Part shown: piece by piece, positions 7,902 through 14,940 of the stretch
Position numbering within the stretch: the first letter of the stretch is position 1
Layout of the letters: every line of letters begins with the position of its first letter
NCBI RefSeq assembly: GCF_039519235.1
Contig: NZ_CP154351.1
Location: 2,356,001 to 2,420,000 of the forward strand
Direction: 5' to 3'
Length of the DNA: 64,000 bases
Origin: Micrococcus sp. 2A
Lineage (GTDB): Bacteria > Actinomycetota > Actinomycetes > Actinomycetales > Micrococcaceae
Notes under the pieces: model-generated
Databases searched by the model: none
Told to the model about the DNA's origin: nothing
What the model saw: only the letters and a program-made list of their open reading frames with translations
Program-made: the position numbers and the translations under genes

Positions 7902-8567
7902 ACTCGGGACTTGACCACGAATCCACTGAACTGCTTCCTGTAGCCGTCGTCGTCGGATCATGGCGTACGGGGAGAGGCCTACGTACTTGGTTGTAAGGCG
8001 GTTGACCGTGCGCGTCGATACTCCCAATGCGCCAGCGAGGTTCGACACTGTGGTGATCGATGAGTCCGCGATGACCAGGTCGGCCAGGTGGTTCGCCTGA
8101 CGCGCCTCGTCGGTTATCGTCCCGACACGGTTCGACAGCCACGTCTCGACCTCGCCCAGGACGGCTGTGAGGTCGTGGACGGAAGTCTGTACCGCCGCAT
8201 GTACGTCCGCTGCGCTGACGGGCACTGAGTCATCTCGGCACGCTGCCGGCTGCTGGGTGAAGGCGGGCACAGCCGCCGGGCGGAGCAAGGCGCCCAAGAC
8301 CCAGCCGTCGCCGACCAAGCGACGTGTGGAGCGACGCGTGGTAGGGCCCCAGTACCGCACACCGTCGCTCTCGAAGGCGAGGTTGCTCGCCGGGAAGGCC
8401 AGCAGCTCTTGGGCGGAGTGCCGCCCCGGGGGGAGGGCCCACGTGCTGAACCACCACCACATCACCAAGTCACTGTCCTTCGGCCCTGCTGGGACCCGGG
8501 TGAAGTCCACGGGTAGCTCGGCCGGGAACAACGGCCCCCGCCCACTCAGATCCGAGGGGGTAGACAT
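7884..8567 (-). pseudogene. AraC-type transcriptional regulator truncated by IS-A
   Basis: Starts at ATG 8567. An N-terminal sensing domain (about residues 1-150, containing WWWFSTWALPPGRHSAQELL) is followed by the first AraC helix-turn-helix (TTVSNLAGALGVSTRTVNRLTTKYVGLSPYAMIRRRRLQEAVQ). The protein should continue with the second helix-turn-helix of about 40 residues. Instead, after WIRG the frame enters the IS-A end at 7901 and stops at 7884. The missing DNA-binding helix makes it a probable loss-of-function allele. It is divergent from the VOC-family gene at 8618, which it may once have regulated. Confidence 0.8.
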
Positions 8568-8604
8568 GGCAGGAATCTACAAGACCTCGCGCAGCGACGC
8601 CTTC

Positions 8605-8610
8605 TAGCGT
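8605..8610 (+). promoter_or_regulatory. Leaderless -10 (TAGCGT) of the VOC gene
   Basis: TAGCGT ends 7 nt before the ATG at 8618. There is no Shine-Dalgarno. It lies in the divergent region next to the broken araC-type gene. Confidence 0.5.
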
Positions 8611-8617
8611 GGCGCTC

Positions 8618-9133
8618 ATGAGCACTACACAGAGCACTCCTGCCCACGGCCAGTACACCGACAACGGTCGTCCGAAAGGCTTCTCCAGCCTGACCCCGTT
8701 TGTGACGCTCAGGGACCCCAAGGCTGCGCTGGACTTCTACACCCAGGTGTTCGGCGCCCGCCTGGTGAACTCCACGGAGATGGAGGGGGTCATCATCCAC
8801 GCCGAACTCGACTTCGGATGTGGCCGCCTGCAGCTCGGGGCCGCCCAGGAGGCATATCACCTGCTTGCTCTGGACCCCGAGGCTGAAGATACGCAGTTCT
8901 CCCTTGGGATCTACGTTCCGGACGTGGACAGCGTTGTCGAGACCGCCGTCGCTCGCGGCGCCGTATTGCGCGAGGCTGTCGTGGGTTTCGTCTCCGGCGA
9001 CCGGTTTGGGAGCATCCGCGACCCGTTCGGCATCCGGTGGTCGGTGATGACGCGCGTGGAGGATCTCAGCGATGAGGAATCAGCTCGACGCGTCGACGAA
9101 TGGGCCGCCGAAATGAGCAATCAGAGCGACTGA
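8618..9133 (+). CDS. VOC-family (glyoxalase/PhnB-like) protein
   Basis: A 171-aa protein of the vicinal oxygen chelate fold. It has the TPFVTLRDPKAALDFYTQVFGA opening of PhnB/glyoxalase-like proteins, a middle GRLQLGAAQE strand and the FGSIRDPFGIRWSV closing motif, in which this family usually carries a metal-binding or substrate-contacting residue. The substrate is unknown; relatives include resistance proteins and lactoylglutathione-lyase-like enzymes. The start is taken at ATG 8618, with a TAGCGT box 7 nt upstream; a GTG at 8609 is less likely. A strong terminator follows at 9165, so the gene is monocistronic. Confidence 0.85.
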   Translation: MSTTQSTPAHGQYTDNGRPKGFSSLTPFVTLRDPKAALDFYTQVFGARLVNSTEMEGVIIHAELDFGCGRLQLGAAQEAYHLLALDPEAEDTQFSLGIYVPDVDSVVETAVARGAVLREAVVGFVSGDRFGSIRDPFGIRWSVMTRVEDLSDEESARRVDEWAAEMSNQSD

Positions 9134-9164
9134 CTCGAGTAGGTCACCTTGGGGCGTTGAGCAT

Positions 9165-9200
9165 GTGATGGGCGGCCACCGCACGGTGGCCGCCCATCAC
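9165..9200 (+). terminator. Strong hairpin terminator after the VOC gene
   Basis: A perfect 16-bp stem (GTGATGGGCGGCCACC with its complement) closed by GCAC. There is no T-run, as is common in high-GC actinobacteria. IS-B copy 2 inserted just downstream. Confidence 0.85.
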
Positions 9201-9202
9201 AC

Positions 9203-9210
9203 TCTCGAGC
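9203..9210. repeat. 8-bp target duplication of IS-B copy 2, left
   Basis: TCTCGAGC directly precedes the GGGCGTGTC end and is repeated at 10645-10652. Confidence 0.9.
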
Positions 9211-10644
9211 GGGCGTGTCAGATGGTCTGTGTAAGCCGTACCGAGAGGAACGGTAAGAATCATGACCATGACCGACGAGAAGAACCCAGGCGAGCCCTCG
9301 GGCCAGGACCTGGTCGAGCAGCTGAAAGCCTCAGGGCAGCTTGATTCCCTATTCGCGCAGATCGACGCGGGCGGCGTCGAGCTCACCGGTGACGGCGGGT
9401 TCGTGCCCGCGCTGGTCAAGGCCGCGCTCGAGCGGGGCCTGCAGGCCGAGCTGACCAGCCATCTGGGCTACGAGAAGGGCTCGAGCGAGGCGCCGAAGCA
9501 CGCCAACTCCCGCAACGGGACCACCCCGAAGACCGTGGAGTCCGAGGTCGGGCCGATCGAGCTGGACGTCCCGCGAGACCGGGGCGGGTCGTTCACCCCG
9601 CGCCTGGTGCCCAAGGGCCAGCGGCGCCTCGGGGGCCTGGATGACATGATCATCAGCCTCTATGCCGGCGGAATGACGATCCGGGACATCCAGCACCACC
9701 TGGCCTCCACGATCGGCACGGACCTGTCGCACGAGACGATCTCCAACATCACCGACGCCGTGAGCGAAGAGGTCCTGGCGTGGCAGTCGCGGCCGCTGGA
9801 GGAGTTCTATCCGGTGATCTATCTCGACGCAATCCGGATCAAGATCCGAGAGAACAGCCAGGTCCTCAACCGTGCCGCCTACATCGCCGTCGGCGTGGAC
9901 CTCGAGGGCATCAAGCACGTGCTGGGGATCTGGGTCCAGGACACCGAGGGCTCGGCGTTCTGGGCCCACGTCTGCGCCGATCTCGCCAACCGGGGCGTGC
10001 AGGACGTGCTGATCGTGTGCTGCGACGGGCTCAAGGGCCTGCCGGAGGCGATCGAGGCGACGTGGCCGGACTCGATGGTCCAGACCTGCGTGGTTCACCT
10101 GATCCGGGCCGCGATGCGGTTCGTGGCCTACCAGGACCGCAAGAAGGTCGCCGCCGCGCTGAAGCCGATCTACACTGCCCCCAACGAAGAGACCGCGAGG
10201 AAGGCGCTGGCCGAGTTCGAGGCCTCCGAGCTCGGCACGAAGTACCCGTCTGCAGCCGCGACCTGGGCGAACTCCTGGGAGCGGTTCATCCCGTTCCTGC
10301 AGTTCCCACCCATGCTCCGCAAGGTCATCTACACGACCAACAGCATCGAGTCGCTGAACTTCCAGCTACGGAAGGTGACCAAGAACCGCGGCCACTTCCC
10401 CTCGACCGAGGCGGCGGTGAAGCTGCTCTGGCTGGCGATCTGCAACATCGAAGACAAACGCGCCGCCGAACGCGCTCGGGACCGGGGCAAACCCGCCGGC
10501 CAGCGCAAAGCCCAGGGCCGGCTCGTCGAAGGCCAGGCCGTCACGAACTGGAAGCAGGCCCTCGCCCAGCTCGCCGCGGCCTACCCCGACCGGATCAACC
10601 CCTACCTGTGACCACCCCGCTTACACAGACAAGTTGACACGCCC
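9211..10644 (+). mobile_element. IS-B copy 2 (IS256 family), intact
   Basis: A 1434-bp element with GGGCGTGTCA and TGACACGCCC ends and an 8-bp duplication (TCTCGAGC). It is the same length as the nested copy and almost the same sequence, which indicates recent transposition. It separates the VOC-gene terminator from the downstream hydrolase. Confidence 0.95.
9262..10611 (+). CDS. IS256-family transposase (IS-B copy 2)
   Basis: A complete 449-aa mutator-type transposase identical by eye to the copy at 2660-4009 except for Gln in GVQDVL. The three catalytic acidic residues lie in YLDAIRIK, VCCDGLKG and TNSIESLN. ATG 9262 begins MTMTDEKN, 51 bp inside the element, after the subterminal CTTACACAG-type repeat. 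The reading frame is intact and flanked by a clean target duplication, so this copy is probably active. Confidence 0.95.
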   Translation: MTMTDEKNPGEPSGQDLVEQLKASGQLDSLFAQIDAGGVELTGDGGFVPALVKAALERGLQAELTSHLGYEKGSSEAPKHANSRNGTTPKTVESEVGPIELDVPRDRGGSFTPRLVPKGQRRLGGLDDMIISLYAGGMTIRDIQHHLASTIGTDLSHETISNITDAVSEEVLAWQSRPLEEFYPVIYLDAIRIKIRENSQVLNRAAYIAVGVDLEGIKHVLGIWVQDTEGSAFWAHVCADLANRGVQDVLIVCCDGLKGLPEAIEATWPDSMVQTCVVHLIRAAMRFVAYQDRKKVAAALKPIYTAPNEETARKALAEFEASELGTKYPSAAATWANSWERFIPFLQFPPMLRKVIYTTNSIESLNFQLRKVTKNRGHFPSTEAAVKLLWLAICNIEDKRAAERARDRGKPAGQRKAQGRLVEGQAVTNWKQALAQLAAAYPDRINPYL

Positions 10645-10652
10645 TCTCGAGC
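10645..10652. repeat. 8-bp target duplication of IS-B copy 2, right
   Basis: TCTCGAGC follows the TGACACGCCC end and matches 9203-9210. Confidence 0.9.
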
Positions 10653-10681
10653 GGCTGTCATATCGCACACCCTGGCTATAA

Positions 10682-10695
10682 CGGTCGTTTGTGGC
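10682..10695 (+). repeat. 14-bp motif, copy 2
   Basis: CGGTCGTTTGTGGC, preceded by TGGC and five variable bases, as in copy 3 exactly 1000 bp downstream. It lies just upstream of the hydrolase gene. Confidence 0.6.
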
Positions 10696-10774
10696 TCCTC
10701 AAATCTGCGCCAGAAGACTCGCCACCTACACCGCACCCCTCGGCGTCTTGTGCCGCGAGCCCGAGCCCTCAACG

Positions 10775-11671
10775 ATGAGACGCATGACGATTCCCGGCTT
10801 CACCCTCCAACGCATCCCGCTCCCTTCGGGCGTCACGCTCCGCGTCGCCACCGGAGGTGAAGGGCCGGCAGTTGTGCTCCTCCACGGCCATCCTCGTACC
10901 CATGCAACCTGGCACAGGGTCGCCCCCGCCCTGGCGGGTGCCGGACTCCGGGTGATCTGCCCCGACCTGCGCGGATACGGGCAGTCCACCGCCCCCGAGC
11001 CCAGCGACGACCTTCACACCCACAGCGACCGCACTATGGCCGAAGACATCGCCCTGCTGATGACCCACCTGGGGCACGACCACTTCAGCATCGTCGGTCA
11101 CGACCGGGGTAGCTACGTGGCATACCGCACTGCCCTGGACCTCCCGGAGCGCGTGGACCGCTTGGCCGTGCTGGACTGCGTCCCCATCCTGGAGGCCCTC
11201 GAACGCGCCGATGCGCACTTCGCAGAGAAGTGGTGGCACTGGTTCTTCTTCGCCTCCCCCCATGCTGAGCGGGTCATCTGCGCGGACCCACTGGCCTGGT
11301 ACAAGCCCGACGCCCAGAAAATGGGACAGGAGAACTACCAGGACATGGTGACCGCGATCAGCGACCCTCAGACCGTGGGCTCCATGACCGCGGACTACCG
11401 AGCCAGCCTCCACGTCGATCGCGCCGCCGATGCCCACGACCGTGAACGCGGCCACCAGATCCAGTGCCCCACCCTGGTCGCGTGGGCGAAGCACGACGAC
11501 ATGGAAGACCTTTATGGGAACCCGGCAGAGGTTTGGGCCTCCTGGTGTGCCCACCGGCCCGTCAGCGCTGTCATCGACTCCGGACACCACATGGCCGAAG
11601 ACAACCCCAAACAGCTCGCCACTGTTCTGACTGCATTCCTCCTCCCCTCCGGACCTCTGCGCCATGACTGA
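10775..11671 (+). CDS. Alpha/beta hydrolase, haloacetate dehalogenase/epoxide hydrolase type
   Basis: A 298-aa alpha/beta hydrolase. The oxyanion-hole motif HGHP is at residues 37-40, PDLRGYGQS at 63-71, and the nucleophile elbow GHDRGS at 108-113 places an Asp (D110), not Ser, at the catalytic position. The cap contains EKWWHWFFFASPHAERV, and the C-terminal SGHHMAED supplies the general base. Asp nucleophile, HGHP and WHWFFF fit fluoro/haloacetate dehalogenases, which hydrolyse C-halogen bonds through an ester intermediate; an epoxide substrate is the alternative. ATG 10775 is chosen, and ATG 10784 is also possible. The gene stands between two copies of a 14-bp repeat 1000 bp apart, suggesting it was gained as cargo. 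Confidence 0.8.
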   Translation: MRRMTIPGFTLQRIPLPSGVTLRVATGGEGPAVVLLHGHPRTHATWHRVAPALAGAGLRVICPDLRGYGQSTAPEPSDDLHTHSDRTMAEDIALLMTHLGHDHFSIVGHDRGSYVAYRTALDLPERVDRLAVLDCVPILEALERADAHFAEKWWHWFFFASPHAERVICADPLAWYKPDAQKMGQENYQDMVTAISDPQTVGSMTADYRASLHVDRAADAHDRERGHQIQCPTLVAWAKHDDMEDLYGNPAEVWASWCAHRPVSAVIDSGHHMAEDNPKQLATVLTAFLLPSGPLRHD

Positions 11672-11681
11672 GTGGCATATT

Positions 11682-11695
11682 CGGTCGTTTGTGGC
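11682..11695 (+). repeat. 14-bp motif, copy 3
   Basis: CGGTCGTTTGTGGC, identical to 10682-10695 and inverted relative to 703-716. Confidence 0.6.
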
Positions 11696-11907
11696 GAGGG
11701 GTCCCGCCATGCGTCGTGTGCGCCACCTCCGGCCCTGTCCGCCCGCCACATGACTCGCCACAACCAACCCGCCAGAGCGGCAACCGCCCCTACGTTTCTG
11801 GCGATCCCTGGGGCCCGCGGGGGCGCCCACCTGGACACCCAGTTTTCACGCCGACCGGATCCCGACCGATATGCGAAGAGTTCCCCGCGCGTCAGGTGAA
11901 ATCTGCA

Positions 11908-11951
11908 CTGCATCTCGACAGTCGAGATGCAGCGAAGATGTCGCAAACGCG
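11908..11951 (+). repeat. 25-bp perfect palindrome plus ~30-bp motif, copy 3
   Basis: The arms CTGCATCTCGAC (11908-11919) and GTCGAGATGCAG (11921-11932) are exact complements around a single A. The right arm continues into the motif shared with 750-780 and 4887-4920. This looks like two element ends joined head to head, or a protein-binding palindrome. Confidence 0.6.
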
Positions 11952-12013
11952 ATTCTATGTTCCATACGCGATAGAGATGCTCGTAGGTTGACTGGTGGGA
12001 GCTTCACTCATAT

Positions 12014-12730
12014 GTGTGCTCCCGGCGGTTCGTTCGATGTGCCACGCTGCGCGATGCCCGGCGCGGCACGACACGCGAGGGGGCGCACGAGGCCTTCGAG
12101 CTCTCCGTCCACCCTCTCCACTCCCACGACACCGGGCTGCCCACGGCACCCCTCACCTGGTTCCAGGCGATCGAGACCTGCAACGACCTCTCCCACCGGC
12201 AGGGCCTGCAGCCGGCCTACTCCCTCGGAGAGGACAGACGCGTCGTCACCTGGGACACCTCAGCGGACGGCTGCCGGCTGCCCACCGAGGCCGAGTGGGA
12301 GTACGCCTGCCGCGCCGGAACGACCTCACCCACCTACGGGCCACTCGAGGACATCGCCTGGACCAGCATCGATCACCTCGAGGGGCCTCAACCCGTCGGG
12401 CGGAAGGAGCCCAACGCCTGGGGCCTGCAGGACATGCTCGGCAACGTGTGGGAATGGTGTTGGGACTATGCCGACCCCGCCCGCGACGGGGACTACCGCA
12501 CTGTGCGCGGCGGCGGCTGGGCCGACAAGCCCTGGAGCGTGCGGGCCTCCGTCCGCCGCGGCAGCGCCCCCGACGCCGTCCTCGAGGATGTGGGGCTGCG
12601 TGTGGCGCGCGGCCCGGTGGGCGCCGACGGGGCAGCGCAAGGGTGGTCCCATGCGGCAGACCGGGAACGGGCCTCCCTCCGAGGGCCACTTCCCATGGGG
12701 TGGACTCCCCTGCGGACCATCCACACCTGA
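12014..12730 (+). pseudogene. Formylglycine-generating-enzyme-like (SUMF1-domain) gene, 5'-truncated
   Basis: From about codon 30 the frame encodes a typical SUMF1/FGE-sulfatase fold: LTWFQAIETCNDLS, CRLPTEAEWEYACRAGT, GLQDMLGNVWEWCWDY, YRTVRGGGWADKPWSVRASV and VGLRVARG. The first part of the domain, including the MG...PxHxV region, is missing, and FELSVHPLHSHDTG appears to join two distant segments. The active-site cysteine pair found in true formylglycine-generating enzymes after RGGSW is absent (RGGGWADKPWS), so sulfatase activation is unlikely even in the intact parent. The GTG at 12014 is only the first available start. It is treated as decayed. Confidence 0.65.
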
Positions 12731-12828
12731 GAGGGAGCCCGCCCCATCCTCGCTGACCAGCCGCCGACGCAGCAGATGCAAGGCATGAACAGGCCGTCGT
12801 GGCACCGCCTTGCCCCCTCCACTCCACC

Positions 12829-12844
12829 TGTGACACGCTTCACA
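12829..12844. promoter_or_regulatory. CRP/GlxR-type binding site
   Basis: TGTGACACGCTTCACA matches the TGTGA-N6-TCACA consensus exactly. It lies 127 bp upstream of the two-domain acetyltransferase at 12971. A second perfect site occurs at 62032. Confidence 0.6.
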
Positions 12845-12970
12845 GCATGATGCAGCAGCAGTGACGCCGGGGGCGCACCACGCCCCCGCACCCAGGTCCC
12901 CTCAGCGCCCCCGCCCGAGCCCCGCTCGGCGCTCGGCGGCGCCCTCCTCCCTGTGGAAAGCAGTCACCCC

Positions 12971-14068
12971 ATGCCTGACATCATCGAGTTCCCCCTGCCC
13001 ACCTCAGCCGCCGACCCTCAGTGGCAGGACTACTGCCGCCTCGGCCGTGAGTACAACCACGAGCTGCTCGGCACCACCGAGTGGGACGAGTCCCCCGAGG
13101 ACGCCCTCCTCCAGGCCGCCGCCGAGACCGACTACACCCAACGCCGCTACCTCGCGCACGTGGACGGCGAGGCCGTCGGCCGCGCGCGCATCCTGGTCAA
13201 CCACGTGGACGACCCCGACGCCGCCGCCCTGCACGTCGACGTCCACCCCGACCACCGCGGCCGAGGCGTCGGCCGCGCGCTGGCCGACCGGCTCGTGCAG
13301 GACACGGCCGGATTCACCCGCTTCGAGACGTGGCCCATGGCCGCCCCGCCCGCCCCCGGCGAGCAGGTTCTCATGCCCTCGAGCAGGGCCGGCGCGGTTC
13401 CCGCCGCTCACCCCGGGGTACGGCTCGCCCAGTCGTACGGCTTCGCGGTCGCCCAGATCGAACGGGTGAGCCGGTACGACGTTGCCGCCCCCGCCGTCGA
13501 CCCGGCCGCCGCCCTCGCGGAGGCCGAACGCTTCTCGGCCGACTACGAGGTGCACGCTTGGGAGGGGCCCGGCGACGCGTCCGCACGGGCCGACCTCGCC
13601 GTGCTCAAGGCGCGCATGTCCATGGACGTGCCCGCCGGGGACCTGACCGTGGCCGAGCAGACGTGGGACGCGGAGCGCGTCCGCCGCACGGAGGAGCAGA
13701 TCCTCCTGACCGGGCGCCTCTTCCGGGCGGCGGCGCGACACCGCGGCACGGGCCGGATCGTGGGGCTGAACGAGCTGGTGGCGCCGCGCTCCCGGGCGAG
13801 CGGCGTCGTCGACCAGTGGGACACCATCGTGCTGCCCGAGCACCGCGGGCACCGGCTGGGGATGCGCGTGAAGGCGACGAACCTCCTCGCCCTGCGGGGG
13901 GCCATGCCCGAGGCCCGCGCGATCATCACCTGGAACGCCGAGGAGAACCGGCCCATGCTCCACGTCAACGAGGCGCTCGGCTTCCGGCCGATCCTGGTGG
14001 AGGCGGCGATGGAGGCGACGGCACCGCTGCGGCGCCCGGCCACCCCCGCGAATCGACTGCAGAAGTGA
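12971..14068 (+). CDS. Tandem-domain GNAT acetyltransferase
   Basis: A 365-aa protein with two GNAT folds. The N-terminal copy has VHPDHRGRGVGRALADRL (about residues 91-108), a clear acetyl-CoA loop. The C-terminal copy has LPEHRGHRLGMRVKATNL (about 287-304), followed by WNAEENRPMLHVNEALGFRP. Such double-GNAT proteins resemble mycothiol synthase MshD and antibiotic-type acetyltransferases, but the linker and sequence do not identify MshD specifically. The start is ATG 12971, with GGAAAG 10 nt upstream; the GTG at 12953 is rejected. A CRP-like site lies in the upstream region. A second acetyltransferase follows after 5 nt. Confidence 0.8.
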   Translation: MPDIIEFPLPTSAADPQWQDYCRLGREYNHELLGTTEWDESPEDALLQAAAETDYTQRRYLAHVDGEAVGRARILVNHVDDPDAAALHVDVHPDHRGRGVGRALADRLVQDTAGFTRFETWPMAAPPAPGEQVLMPSSRAGAVPAAHPGVRLAQSYGFAVAQIERVSRYDVAAPAVDPAAALAEAERFSADYEVHAWEGPGDASARADLAVLKARMSMDVPAGDLTVAEQTWDAERVRRTEEQILLTGRLFRAAARHRGTGRIVGLNELVAPRSRASGVVDQWDTIVLPEHRGHRLGMRVKATNLLALRGAMPEARAIITWNAEENRPMLHVNEALGFRPILVEAAMEATAPLRRPATPANRLQK

Positions 14069-14073
14069 CCCGT

Positions 14074-14784
14074 ATGACGCCCTCATCGGACCCCAGAAGG
14101 GTCATTTCCGCAGGGGATCCCCCGGCGCCGACGCGCACCCTCGAGGAGATCTGGCCGCCCTACGAGCTCGTCGTGGAGTCCGGCGACCTCCGGATGACCG
14201 CGCTGCGCGAGGCCGACGTGCCGGAGGTGCTCGACGTCGTCGCCGCCGGGATCCATCACCCGTCCTGGACGCCCTTCCTCTTCCCGTGGACGGACGCCCC
14301 GGCGGAGGAGATGCCCGCGAACTACCTGCGGTTCTTCGCCTCCACCCTCACCCGCACCGTGGACGGCGGCGTGAGCCTCGAGCTCGTGGTGCGGCGGAAC
14401 GGCCGGGTGGTCGGGATGCAGGGCCTGAACGGTCCCGACGTCGCGGCCACCCGCCGCCTGGAGACCGGCTCCTGGCTCGGCCTGCCCTTCCAGGGGCAGG
14501 GGCTGGGCACCCGGATGCGGCGCATGGTGTGCGCGCTGGCCTTCGAGGGCCTGGGCCTCGACGCCGTCACCTCCTCCGCCTGGGAGGACAACGCCGCCTC
14601 CCGCCGGGTCAGCGAGAAGGTCGGCTACCGGGAGACCGGGCGCGGCGAGGCCGAGCGCCGCGGCGTCCCGACCGGTGAGGTGTACTTCGAGCTGCGTCCC
14701 GAGGAGCTCGCGCGCGGGGACGAGCCGGTGCGGATCACAGGCGACGAGGAGCTGCGGCGGTTCCTCGGGCTGGCGGTCGACTGA
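14074..14784 (+). CDS. GNAT acetyltransferase (RimJ/RimL-like)
   Basis: A 236-aa single-domain GNAT protein starting at ATG 14074, 5 nt after the previous stop and so in the same operon. Residues 40-60 (LRMTALREADVPEVLDVV) are the usual first strand and helix. GLPFQGQGLGTRMRRMV is the acetyl-CoA loop, and AWEDNAASRRVSEKVGYRETGRG is the C-terminal signature of the RimJ branch. The C-terminal tail (RITGDEELRRFLGLAVD) is extended. The substrate is unknown. Two adjacent acetyltransferases suggest modification of related amines or protein N-termini. Confidence 0.85.
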   Translation: MTPSSDPRRVISAGDPPAPTRTLEEIWPPYELVVESGDLRMTALREADVPEVLDVVAAGIHHPSWTPFLFPWTDAPAEEMPANYLRFFASTLTRTVDGGVSLELVVRRNGRVVGMQGLNGPDVAATRRLETGSWLGLPFQGQGLGTRMRRMVCALAFEGLGLDAVTSSAWEDNAASRRVSEKVGYRETGRGEAERRGVPTGEVYFELRPEELARGDEPVRITGDEELRRFLGLAVD

Positions 14785-14940
14785 CGAGACCAGCCGTCAT
14801 CGCAGCGCATGGCCCCTCTCACACCACCTCTGCGGGAGCTGCGGCATTGCCCTCCCCCGCGGTGCTTGGTGGACTTCCCTCCACACTCCCATCACCCCCT
14901 CCGGCCCCACCCCGGCCGAGAAACCCCCTGTGAGGACGCC

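Larger units (their letters stand above)
11672..12013. other. Intergenic stretch without a recognisable gene
   Basis: About 340 bp between the hydrolase and the broken FGE-like gene. It holds the third 14-bp motif, a 25-bp perfect palindrome and the third copy of the ~30-bp motif. GC content drops after 11930. No supported ORF. Confidence 0.6.

Noticed and set aside
11908..11932. The palindrome as parS or dif
   Set aside because: It does not resemble the GTTTCACGTGAAAC core of parS or the XerCD dif core, and lies among insertion-sequence debris.
700..12000. The IS-rich zone as one integrative or conjugative element
   Set aside because: No integrase, relaxase or replication gene was found, and no tRNA with an attachment site. 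The repeats at the borders are reported separately.
12971..14068. Naming the tandem GNAT protein mycothiol synthase (mshD)
   Set aside because: Two GNAT domains fit, but the sequence blocks seen do not distinguish MshD from other double-GNAT proteins, and no msh gene is adjacent.
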